A stretch of DNA of 64,000 bases from Entoloma clypeatum. Lineage: Eukaryota; Basidiomycota; Agaricomycetes; Agaricales; Entolomataceae. Made by a program: the position numbers and the translations under genes. Every line of letters starts with the position of its first letter. Position 1 is the first letter of the stretch. The stretch is from NCBI GenBank assembly GCA_963565915.1, contig OY751488.1:2480001-2544000 (forward strand), written 5' to 3'. Positions 1 through 10,600 of the stretch are shown here, piece after piece. The notes beneath the pieces are model-generated. The model saw nothing but the letters and a program-made list of their open reading frames with translations, had not been told where the DNA came from and made no database searches.

Positions 1-1873
1 CGATTGATCGAAAATATTCCGCTTTTAGAAGGATGATGTCTTCATTGTCATTCACCCCCCTTTCATGTCCTGCTCGTCTCGAGAGGATATCCGCTTTAGT
101 GTTCTGATTGCCAGGTCTATGTGTCAAGATAAAGTTATAATCTTGCATTTCCGTTACCCATCTGGCTTGTCTGCAGTTAAGTTTCTGTGGTTTCCGGAAA
201 TATTTGAGATTCTTATGATCTGTCAAAATCTCTACTGGTTCCTTGGTCCCTAAGAGGTATTGACGCCATTCTTCCAATGCTATCATTACCGCTAAGAGTT
301 CTTTATCGTAAATCTCATAGTTCCTTTCTGCACTATTGAGAGATTTTGATATGAATGCGACTGGTTGCCATTTGTTGTTCTCTTGTTGTTGCGATAAGAT
401 CCCTCCGATTGCGAAGTCTGATGCATCAACTTCAACCCTAAATGCCTTGTTATTTCTTGGCATCGCTAAAATTGGTGTGGTTGACAGGCGTCTTTTTAAT
501 TCATTAAAGGCATCCTTTTGTTCCTGTTTCCAACACCATTCCGTTTTTCCTGTTAACTCATTAAGAGGTTTCGCTACCTTGGAGTATCCCTCAATGAATC
601 GGCAATAGAAATTACAAAATCCCAGGAATTGTTGTATTTCTCTTTTGACCGTTGGTACTGGCCAGTCTTTGATTGCTTCGATTTTCTTTGGATCTACTTT
701 GACCGAGTTTTCTGATACTATTAGGCCTAGAAAGTCTACTTCTTGGGCGCTAAAAACGCATTTTTCTGGTTTCAAGAATAATTTGTTTTCTCATAACCTT
801 TCCAATACTCTTTTGACATGAACCTTGTGTTCTGCTAGTGTTTTTGAAAATACTAGTATATCATCCATGTATATGATGACAAATCCTTCATCGATCATGT
901 CTTTGAAAAGCGCGTTCATCATTGTTTGAAACGTGCTTGGCGAATTTGTCAATCCGAAGAACATTACTAAGGGTTCAAACAATCCTCGATTGGTTCGGAA
1001 TGCTGCTTTCCATTTGTCCCCTTCCTTGATTCTAACATTGTTATATCCCCAACGTACATCAAATTTGGAGAAATAACGAGCTCTGGATAACTTGTCTACT
1101 AGTTCCTGAATGAGCGGCAAAGGGTACCTGTTTTTCACCGTCATTTTGTTTAGTTTCCGATAATCTTGTACCGGTCTCAGGGTTCCATCTTTTTTCTTAA
1201 TAAAAAAGAATGGTGATGCCATCGGTGACTTTGATGGTCTTATCCTTCCAGTCGACAGATTTTCATCTAAGAATTCGTCGAGCTGTTTCTGTTCCGATTG
1301 ACTCAAGGGGTATATCTTGCAGTCTAATGGCTTTGCGTTGGGTATCAGCTCGATAGCATGATCCCATTCTCTTTCTGGAGGCATTTCGTCGAACGACTTC
1401 TTCTCGAAGACTTCTAGGAATTCCCAGTACTCTTGAGGAATCTTATCTTTAAGATCCCTTTCTTCAACAAACTCTTTAACCTGAGTCATCACGCGTATCA
1501 GCAGCTGAGCTTCCAAGTCAACTGCTATCAAATGTTCCTGGTCTTCCAAGAACAGAGTGGCATCTTCGTCTTCACATCCTTCTGGCAGTTCATCTGGTAG
1601 ACACTCCGCAGGACATCTCGTGAATCAGACAGATCCGGTTTTCCAGTCAATATCCGGGTTGTGGAACTTCAGCCACTCATGCCCGATAAAGACTTCTGTT
1701 TTCCCAAGAGATGATACCGCTAATTGTAATCTCTCTTGGTGATTTTTTACTTTAATCATCACATCAACGTACTCTTCTATCTGTCCCCCGGCATTCTCAG
1801 TGCCGTCCGCATTGTATACCATGAGCGGAATTGGATATTTCTTTGTAGATATGTGATTCTTATTCACAAACTC
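1..1873 (-). pseudogene. pol: Element A pol: protease end, RT and RNase H
   Basis: Read leftwards this gives the C-terminal half of the aspartic protease (1625-1873, ending near FIGHEWLKFHNPDIDW), then RT with [20 protein letters not shown] and the catalytic YMDD box (near 865), then the RT connection and RNase H with [26 protein letters not shown] and KADILSRR. The frame is open from 790 to the edge. Two in-frame TGA codons interrupt it, at 791-793 (after VLERL, where relatives have R-E-N) and 1625-1627 (after KTGSV). Both are explained by CGA to TGA. Without them this would be a normal gypsy pol, so inactivation is recent or depends on stop readthrough. Confidence 0.85.
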
Positions 1874-3536
1874 TCAATCAATACAGGATCCCGTGCACCC
1901 AGAATCTAGTAAAGCTCTCATTGTGAAAGATCTTTTGTTATTGAGCGTAAACATCGTTAAAGGAATATCTAACTGATTCCCCCTGTTTACTGATCGGATG
2001 AACTTTCGTGGCTGTGCCAACTCAATTAAGGCATCGATCACTTTCGTGTCGTCCAGGTCATTTAAGAGCTGAACCGTCTCAGGTGTTGCCTCATTTCTTC
2101 TTGATCCATGCACCCAGGTTTTTAATGTGGCTGTGGCATGATCAATTCTTTGATTTATCAGCTGTTGCGCGATAAATTCAGGAGTGCCGTTTGCAGGCCT
2201 GTAGTTAAAGCGCACGTAGGTAGGAACATTTGAGTTATAATCTTCATTATTTACAAGGGATGGGATAGATACAAATGAAGTGTTCCTAACTATGTTACTA
2301 GGGCGGGGCAAGTCCGTGCTTTGCTGAAAACCCTTTGCGATAATGTCCATTTGATCCTGCATGGCAGTGATCTGTTGCATAATTACGTCCGCGCTGATGT
2401 CCTTTATTTCCTCAACTTTTGAAGTTGATGCCACTGGTACTGCTTCCTGACGTCTTGCAAAGTGTTGCTTTTTTGGCTTTTTGCAGTCCTTTGCGATGTG
2501 TCCGGTTTCTTGGCAGTTGTAACATGTGATCAGCTGTTTGGTTCGATCAACGTCCATTGCATCAGGGGCCTTTGGTACCGCTGCAACAGCCAGTGCCTGG
2601 GGTTTCTGATTGGTGTTCAATGATCGTTCCGGGGCCTTTCCTTTATCCTTGGAGGGTTCTGATCCTCCACCATATTGTTTGTCCCAAAAGACATTGCGAC
2701 ACCAATTCCTGTCAGCTGTAACCGCAGCTTCATACCAGGCGTCCAAGTCATTTTGGAGTCCATCTCTTTCCTGTAATTTCCGTCGCAAGGGTTTATTCAA
2801 TTTGATCTTGAATTTGTTGAGGAGATCTATGTTGCTGTACCCTGATGTGATTGCCAGACCTTTGAAGACCGTAATAAATTCTTCTGCCGATAGACTTCCC
2901 TGGGTAAACACATCCAGTTTCATCTGTGCTTCTTTGGATTCTTCCGTGTACCTGAAGTACTCTAGGAAGCATTGCATAAAGTCTGTCCAGTTCTGAAGCA
3001 TTGTTGCCTGTTGACAAAGAATTTCCCTTCGACGTGCATCTGCCCAGTTTGTTGCAATGTCTGCTTTTCCTCCTTTGATCAGGGAAAGTGCGAACCGGAT
3101 TTTCTGCGCGTCATTGTTTTCCTGTACTCCTTCAAGATAAAAGACCATGCTCATTAACCATTTCTCCGCTTGTTCTGGTTTGCCATCAAAAGGGTCCGGT
3201 GTAGGGAATTTGATTTGAGTGGATCTAGATCTGCCAGGAGTTTGTGCCTGTACCTCTGCCTGAGGTTGTCCAGCCATTTGAATGACTGCGTCGGCGATTG
3301 CCTTTGTGCTTTCTTGATTTGCTTTCCAGATTGGTACTAGAGAAGCGAACAGGGCCAGCATTTGTGTGATAAGTCCGAAAAGTTGTGTCCAAAACCCTTG
3401 TGGTTGCTGCGGCGGTGGAGGCGCAGTTTCCTGAATTGGTGTGACCGATGACGGGGGCGTATTGCCAGAACGAGATGGTTCTCGGGATTCCTGATGAGGC
3501 CAGTATTGTGACCCGTATCCCCCAGGGGTTAGACAT
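1874..3536 (-). pseudogene. gag: Element A gag with start of protease
   Basis: The 495-codon frame (1874-3361) has a retrotransposon Gag capsid region (KFPTPDPFDGKPEQAEKWL, then the FTQGSLSAEEF region), a zinc knuckle CYNCQETGHIAKDC, and ends in the protease motif ALLDSGCTGSC. A TGA at 1874-1876 sits where an arginine is expected. Gag and protease share one frame here, unlike elements E, F and T. The likely ATG is at 3534-3536. It reads MSNPWG and loses frame at a run of five C on the plus strand (3519-3523). Four would restore a Gln/Pro-rich N-terminus continuous with the main frame. This is probably a one-base slip, though a sequencing error is possible. Confidence 0.75.
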
Positions 3537-3543
3537 TATTCCT

Positions 3544-3912
3544 TTAGTGACCGGAGAACCAATTAGGGTCGTTTCCGGTGAAGCGCGTTGGTCGGGAGAT
3601 GTAAACTAAGTGGTCCTGCGCTTCGTATGGGGCTGTCGCAAAAGCGAAGTCTTTCGGGACAATGGGGAAATAGTTGGTGATAAGGAATTGATCAGAGGTT
3701 AATGGTCCTTGTATTCCTCGGGTGTATGTGTATTTGGGAACGACTGATACATATTCCTTGTTCCTGAGTTTCTTTGTGATGAACGAAACCTCTACTCGTT
3801 TGTAAGGTTTGTGCGCTTTGTGATACTGAGGGTTGACGGCAGTGACGGTTGTCGGGAATTCAAGGATCTGCCGACGGTTGTTGCGAATGCGTACTGGAGC
3901 CAGGGTGAATGA
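3544..3912 (-). other. Open frame upstream of gag in element A
   Basis: An open frame of about 122 codons without ATG lies between A's 5' LTR and gag, ending in TAA at 3544-3546. It reads like protein rather than noise (for example TYTRGIQGPLTSDQFLITNY and ISRPTRFTGNDPNW). The preceding TGA (3913-3915) may again be a mutated CGA. I do not recognise a domain. Element B, which shares A's leader and LTR, lacks this segment. It could be an N-terminal Gag extension reached by frameshift or a separate small leader protein. Confidence 0.45.
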
Positions 3913-4116
3913 TCAATAGTGTCTTGTACTGGGCGCGCAACCCCGATATGGTACTTAGACGTAAATGAAACCTAAAAGGTAAAAACTCAAAGAGCGATCT
4001 GTCTATCCAGGTAGGCGGGTTACCCAAACAGAGGAAGATCTAGGAAAGATGAAGCCTATGTGGTCAGATCCCCTACGCGCACTAGACTGCTTCTGGGTCC
4101 GGAAGCGATTACACCT

Positions 4117-4765
4117 GTTGCAATTCAGACGTGTCTAGCCTTCTCTTCCAAGCTAGCACACGCGCCAGTAACATCTCCGAAGATTCATTACGTCGGCCTT
4201 AGGTCACCTTGGTGCAGGACGGGCTCAACGTTTCCTGTAGCACCTCAAATGGCAACGCTGAATATAATGGGTGTAACCGAAAAATGCTCTTTGATGACAA
4301 GGGCTTTTGACGAAAAAGCCTGGAAACGGCGAGGGTTGGATGAAGGAGTAGATGTGGAGGTTGTGTGTGACGGTGTGCAAGAGGTGAGTCTGTCAAGTCT
4401 TGAGCTAATGTTAGCAACACTAAACACCAACACTCAGGCCTTGCGAGAGAGGAAACGTGGAACGATGAGGAAAGGTTTAGAATGAGGTTTGAAGCGGTAG
4501 AAACCAGCTCAAGACTGGGGTTCCATGTTCAAACTAGCTACCTTATATACTACTACTAAACATGTGGTATAAATGAGGACAATCCGTGGTCCGCTGATGT
4601 AAACTACTGTTGTGGTACTCAACATACGTCTTCCATGAGGTACTGCGGCTGCGTAAGTACTGTGCTTTACTGTGCATCTACCATGCCGTGTCCATGTGTC
4701 TGGATAAGATGAGATTATCTACGATTAGATAAGATAAGAGAAAAGATGGAAAAGTGTTTGTAACA
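4117..4765 (-). repeat. 5' LTR of element A
   Basis: 649 bp. On its own strand it begins TGTTACAAAC and ends TTGCAACA, and it has a TATATAAG box. The internal side starts GGTGTAATCG. Its second half is homologous, in inverted orientation, to B's LTR at 4766-5180, so A and B are related families. I found no convincing tRNA or self-primer match next to it. Confidence 0.7.
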
Positions 4766-5180
4766 GGTCTCTTGGCAATACAGCACCTTTATCATCTTTC
4801 CACGTTTCTCCTCTAAGTTCAGAAGTTTGGGCTCGCGACGTCATCAGACTTAGCATCGCCTCAACAGAAGAACAAGCTCTAACTCGCCCGCCCAACCTCA
4901 CTTCCCTTTCCTCCATTTCAACTTCGCCGTTTTGTGCTTTTTCATCAAAAGTACTATACACGGACCCTAGTGTTAAGGGGGACCTCCCGGACTTCAGGGA
5001 TAAGAAGAGAAACACTTGGTACACCCATTATAACTAGCATTGCCGTTCGAGACACACAGGGAAACGTTGAGCCCGTCCCGTGTCGAGGTGACCAAAGGCC
5101 GACACATCTAACCTTTGGGGAAGTTGCTGGCACGTGTGACAGTTTGGAAAGAGAAGACTGTACATGTCTAGTTCGCAACA
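4766..5180 (+). repeat. 5' LTR of element B, right part
   Basis: The LTR ends GTTCGCAACA at 5180. Its first ~100 bp (TCTCTTGGCAATACAGCACC onward) match 22726-22827 in B's 3' LTR. The rest matches the inverted LTR of A. The left ~200 bp of this LTR were displaced beyond the window by insertion of A. Confidence 0.75.
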
Positions 5181-5431
5181 GGTGTTCCAACCCCTGACTC
5201 CTCAACATCTCGATTCGACCAGTCCAGCACGCGTAGGGGTATTGACCACGTGGACTTCATCTTTCCTAGATCTTCCTCCATTCGGGCATCCCGACTGCCT
5301 GGGTAGACAGATCGTTCTTTGGGTTTCTTTTCAGATTTTTTTTCGCCTAAGCGTCAGAACAGAGTTGCGCGCCCGATGTAAGGTACTATTGTCCAAAACA
5401 CCCCCCCCCCCCCCTCCGTCAGAACACCAAC

Positions 5432-6326
5432 ATGGACAATCAAGATCTTCAGGACCAAGCCCCTGACCATCACGAACACCATGAACATCATGACCCCCCT
5501 GTTGCACCACCTCCTCCCCGACCAGGCCAAAGAATTGAAATAGCTGCAGACCCCAGCAAATATAATGGATCCCGACCCCTGTTCTCGGGATGGTGGGCAA
5601 AAATGCTCACATGGATCTGAGTAAATCGAGATTTGTTACATGGGGATGACGAAGTCTGTATTGCAGTCTGGTCCTGATTAGATGGACCGATTGCAGGAAC
5701 ATATGGGAAAACACGACTCACCCAATGCATGGAATCAAATGATTGGCCAACATATTGAAACTTAGTCTATGAGATTACCACAAGGTTTCGCCCTACCACC
5801 GAAGTGGAATGGGCCAGAGCAAAGATTGAGGGGTTCAAACAGAACCAGATGAAGACAGACGATTGGATCACACAGTTTGGAACACTGGCGACCAAAGGAA
5901 AAATTGAGGATCATCATGGGATTTCCTTATTAGAGAGAAATGCCCAGGACTCAATTGTACAGCAATTGTTTCAGCAGGGAAGACGGCAGGACACCATGCA
6001 GGAAACTGTTGAAGAAATCTCAGCCATAGGAAGGGCTGAAGAAAATTACGCCATGAGGCAAGGAATGAGGCAGGGACCTCAAAGACAAGGGAACCAATGG
6101 GGAAATCGCCCCCAGAATCAGCAAGCACTGCGGCTGCAAGGCCCTTTGGGCAACAACAGAATGGGGGGTACTGTCCCCAGCAAAATGGTCAGCAGCAACA
6201 ACAACGTGATCCGAACGTGATGAACGTCGACAGGAACCAGCGACGAGCTCCTGGTAACTGCTATAACTGTGGTGGACAAGGGCATTTTGCCCGAGATTGC
6301 AGGCAGCCGCAGCACAGGGTACAAGT
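5432..6326 (+). pseudogene. gag: Element B gag
   Basis: It starts MDNQDLQDQ after a C-rich run and gives a His/Pro-rich N-terminus, then breaks at a stop near 5618. Capsid-like sequence resumes at about 5804 (EWARAKIEGFKQNQMKTDDW) and runs to a Gln-rich tail. A frame change near 6180 leads to the zinc knuckle CYNCGGQGHFARDC (6259-6300). The 43 bp at 6284-6326 are repeated exactly at 6327-6369, adding one base of frame between the knuckle and protease. No intact Gag can be made. Confidence 0.75.
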
Positions 6327-7262
6327 ATTTTGCCCGAGATTGCAGGCAGCCGCAGCACAGGGTACAAGTGGCACAGGACAAACGTACTTTTGATGTGGAA
6401 GCTTTACTGGACTCAGGGGCGACAGGAATGTTTATTGATGTAAACTTCGCCAAGAAAAACAATATTAAATTAAGGGAACTACCATTTCCTATTCGGGTGT
6501 ACAACATGGATGGCATGCTTAACCAAGGAGGCTCGATCACTCATGAAGCAGTTCTGGCTATGCGACACAAGGGGCATGTGGAAATAGCGGTGTTTGAGGC
6601 GTGTAACTTAGAAAAAGCTAAAATTATTGTGGGACACACCTGGTTGAAACACCACAACCCGGAAATTGATTGGGAACATGGGAATGTCAAACTATCACGA
6701 TGTCCAGAAGAATGCGGAATGCGTAGAACGCACTACTTAAAGAAAACGGCTAGAGCCAAATGGGGTGGAAGAATTCTCGAAGCCATAGACATGGATGAAG
6801 GAAGTATACCAGAGGAAGTTATTCATATGACCAGAGGAGCAAAGACGGAATCTATGCAAGAGGAATTTGCAGAGCAGCAAGTGCCTCATAAATATCACCC
6901 ATATTTATCTGTCTTCGAGAAAAAGGCATCGGAAAGATTACCGATTCAGAAACCATGGGATCACGCCATAGACTTAAAGCCCAATTTCGTCCCAAAAAAG
7001 GCTAAGGTTTACCCACTGTCACTGGAAGAAAGGAAAGAAGTATCTGAATTCGTGAATGAGCAATTACGTAAAGGATATATCAGACCTACCAAGTCGTCAC
7101 AAATCTCGCCGGTGTTCTTTATACCCAAAAAAGATGGAAAGAAACGAATGGTACAGGATTACCAATATATTAATAGCTGGACTGTTTGAAATAATTATCC
7201 GCTCCCGTTAATTCCGGAGTTGATCAATAAGTTAAAAGGGAAGAAAAGGTTCACCAAGATGG
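6327..7262 (+). pseudogene. pol: Element B pol, protease and start of RT
   Basis: After the second copy of the 43-bp duplication the frame reads protease (VEALLDSGATGMFID, then IIVGHTWLKHHNPEIDW), a linker, and the RT start (WDHAIDLKPNFVPKKAKVYP, SPVFFIPKKDGKKRMVQDY). TGA at 7187-7189 replaces the arginine expected in the TVRNNYPLPL-type motif. The frame runs on to FTKM at 7262, where element C begins. Coding resumes at 13042 with DLRWGYNNVHIK. Confidence 0.8.
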
Positions 7263-7573
7263 TGTTGAAGTTCCACCTGGGCGCTAGCCACAGGTGTACT
7301 GAGCAACACGGCTACAGTGGAAGTACTCTACGATACCGCTATAGTCACTTACTTGGTTTGGGAGGGGGTAAGGCTGGTGAGAGCGGTTGAGGCTGGTGAG
7401 AGTGATGGAGCTGGTTAAGAGTCAAGAGACAACTTGTTGATATTGACAGTTTCCTGGTCTTATATACCGTACTACTGTTTGTACCAACCAAACAAGTATG
7501 TAATGAAGATATGTAAAGGTCACGTGATGTAATCTAATCTAATCTAATCTACGTGATGGGAAAAGTTTCAACA
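7263..7573 (-). repeat. 3' LTR of element C
   Basis: 311 bp, TG...CA ends (plus strand TGTTGAAGTT to GTTTCAACA). It contains four tandem TAATC-type units and a TATATA box. It matches 12731-13041. Confidence 0.95.
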
Positions 7574-7649
7574 CCCCCCCATATTTAGTACATACTTCTA
7601 AATACATCTTACTTTTTCCCACATATATATATAGGTACTTTTGTTTTGC

Positions 7650-10600
7650 CTAGTTCTTTATCAGTCCGAAGTACGGGATAAACTTGGAAAAGAGGATTTT
7701 CCCCAGATTCTTAGTCAAAAGGTCTGCAGGGTTATTCACTCCTTCGATGAATTCGACCGTAATAATTCCTTCGGAGACTTTTTCTCTGACGAAGTGGAAT
7801 CGCACGTCAATGTGCTTGGATCGCTTCTCAGTCACAGGGTTGGATGCGATAAAGACGGAGCCGTTGTTATCTCCGTAGATCGGTACTGATCCGATCTGCA
7901 TTCCAAGTTCGGCAAGCATGCTTCTCAGCCATGTTGCTGCGTGACTGCAATCTGATAGCGCCATATACTCTGCTTCTGTAGAAGAGAGGGCGATGGTCTT
8001 TTGCGCCGATGATACCCATGTTATCGCTCCAGACGCCAGTGATATGAAGAAGCCGGTGGTAGACCTCCTCGTGTTTTCATCTGACGCCCAGTCGGAGTCT
8101 GTGAATGCATAGATCCCTTTCCCTGAGTCCCCATCGTACATGATCGCGTAATTTTTCATTGCCTTCAAATATCTGCAAATGTCCCTAGCCACCTCTAAAT
8201 GGTGTTTGGTGGGATTTGCGGAAAATTGGGACATTTTGATTACAGCAAAGCAGATGTCAGGCCTCGTTCCAATCATCAGATATAGGAGTGATCCGATGAC
8301 GGATTGGTACTTAGATCGGAGTTCCGCATTGGGTTCATCTTCGGACGCCATGGGTTTGTAGCCCGTAGGGAGTGGGGTATGGGTGGCATTAGATTCGCTC
8401 ATCCCCATGCGTGCCAGAATTTTTTCAAGGTAAGGTACTTGATCAATGAAGATCCTCTTCCCACGTTGCCTTATTTGGATTGAAAGAAATTCCTTTGGTT
8501 CCCCATCGGGCACTAGGTGACCTAGGTCCCTACATTCCCATGTTGTCATGAAGGCCTTCTTCTTTTCTAGCGTATATTCCCGGTTTGTGCCGAGAAAAGC
8601 AGAGTCGTCGACATAGATGACGGCAATTACAATTTCCCTGTTGGTACTTTTGTGAATAAATACTCCCGCATCGGAGTGAAGCCGGACAAAGCCGAGCTTT
8701 TTCATGGAGGAATCAAGTTCCCTCCACCAGGCTAATGCGGCCTGCTTAAGTCCATATAGAGCTTTGAATAGTTGGTACACGAGGTGTTCTTTCCCTTTTA
8801 CTATGTAGCCCTCAGGCTGTCGCATGTAAATGACTTCACGGAGCGTTCCATAGAGGAAGGCTGATGAGACGTCCAAAAGAGTCATGAACCACCCTTCAAG
8901 GGCTGTCAATGCCAGTATTAATCGGACGGTTTCATATCTTACGACTGGTGAGAAGATCTGATCAAAGTCGATCCCTTCTACCTGTGAGAAGCCTTTTGCG
9001 ACGAGGCGCGCTTTCAGACGCCCGTCGGACTTTTCATTGTAAACCCATTTGTTCCTTAGAGCTTTCCTCCCTGCAGGCAGGGGTACTAGCTCCGTGATCA
9101 CCCCGCGGCGTTTGAGCATGTCTAGCTCTTTACGTTCAGCCGCATACCAGTCTTCTTTATTTGGAAGAGGGTATATGTCTTTATGGGACATTTCAACGAT
9201 GCCAACTTGGACTGATATTGCCTCCATCAGGAGGTCATTCATCCATGCCGTTTGACCGCCCAATCTCCGTCTTCGATCTAATTTTTCAAGATCAGACGCT
9301 GGAGTGTCTTCCCCATAGATGCTTCCTGGCATCTTCCGAACTCGTCGTTCCCTGATCGGTCGATCTGGTACTTGCTCGGGTTCCGGAGTGGGTACTCGCG
9401 GTTCGTCATCAGGCTCACTGGCAGGCAGTTCGTTGTCTGATTCAGGTTGATCCTGTTCAATGGGAACTGGGATATGAGGTGTTTCGTTGTGACTATCGTC
9501 ATCATTGCTGCCGGGAATGAGATCCTCAAACTCATCAGCCGGCTCTGGGTTTTCCATTTCTGGGTGGTTTTCTGGCAACGGGTCAATGTGGCATCTAGGG
9601 TACTTGCTTTCATCAAAGATAGCTTTCCCGCCCATGAAGATCGTGTTGGTCTCAGGATCCATGAAGCGGTATCCTTTGACCCCTGGTTTCGATCCGAGAT
9701 AAATCATCAATCGGGATCTTGATTCCAGGGAGTTCCTACGTTTCTCCTTTGGGATATATACATATGCCTGACATCCAAATACTCTGACACTAGACATGTC
9801 GGGGATCTCATTGGTCACCCTGAAGTAAGGGGTTTCCCATTCAAGACGCTGCATGGGGGTTCTGTTGTAGAGAAATGCTGCGTGTTCCAAACAGAATTCC
9901 CACCACATGGGCGGTAAGCATGCATCGAAGCGCAATGCCTGAGATTTTTCCCATAGTGTTCGATTGATCCTTTCTGCTCTACCATTCTGCTGGTGCTGAT
10001 ATGGGAGCGTGACATCGATCAGAATTCCATGATCGGCAAGTACATCCTTGTATTCGTCAAATTCTCCACCTCCATCAACCCGCCACTTTTTAGGGGTAGC
10101 GGCAAATTGATTCTGGATCATCGCAAGGAATTGTTTCAGTGCCGTGATGGCGCCTGACTTCTTCCTAAGCAAGACGACCCAGACATGGGATGAAAAATCG
10201 TCCAAAAAGGTAAGGAAATATTTGTACTTATGGTACGATGCCGTGGATATCTGCTTCAAATCCGAATGGATCAAATCAAAGGGTTTGACAGCCCTTGTCA
10301 TCGAGTTAGGATAAGATTGATTTGGCATTTTCCCTTTTAGACACCCCGTGCAGCTTTCCTGTGATTTCTCACGTACTAACGTTTTGGGTACTCCTTTGGT
10401 ACTAGTGGGAATCTTATTGAGTGCTTGGTCATTTGGGTGGCCAAGGCGTTTATGCCAGGTTTCGACAGTGATTTCGCTAGAGATCGCGTGGATTTGGTCA
10501 TAGCGTATTTCAGTGTCTAACCAATAAATGGTTTGTCCGAGAATGTGAGGTGAGAACTGTATTTTGTTCTGTCCTTTGGAGATGTTGATTTCTCCACGCA

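Larger units (their letters stand above)
1..4765 (-). mobile_element. Ty3/gypsy element A, 5' part (runs off left edge)
   Basis: From right to left this holds a 5' LTR (4117-4765), a leader with an open frame, gag fused in frame to the start of protease, then protease-RT-RNase H to the window edge. Integrase and the 3' LTR lie outside. It sits inside the 5' LTR of element B: at 4765/4766 A's LTR end abuts the middle of B's LTR, so the right-hand target copy would be GGTCT (4766-4770). Coding damage is light: three TGA stops (791, 1625, 1874), all at positions where the family has arginine, plus one probable single-base frameshift in gag. Confidence 0.85.

Noticed and set aside
4060..5208. ORFs at 4060-4485 (plus) and 4954-5208 (minus) that resemble each other
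   Set aside because: They read across homologous LTRs of A and B in opposite orientation, so the similarity is LTR homology and not a gene pair.
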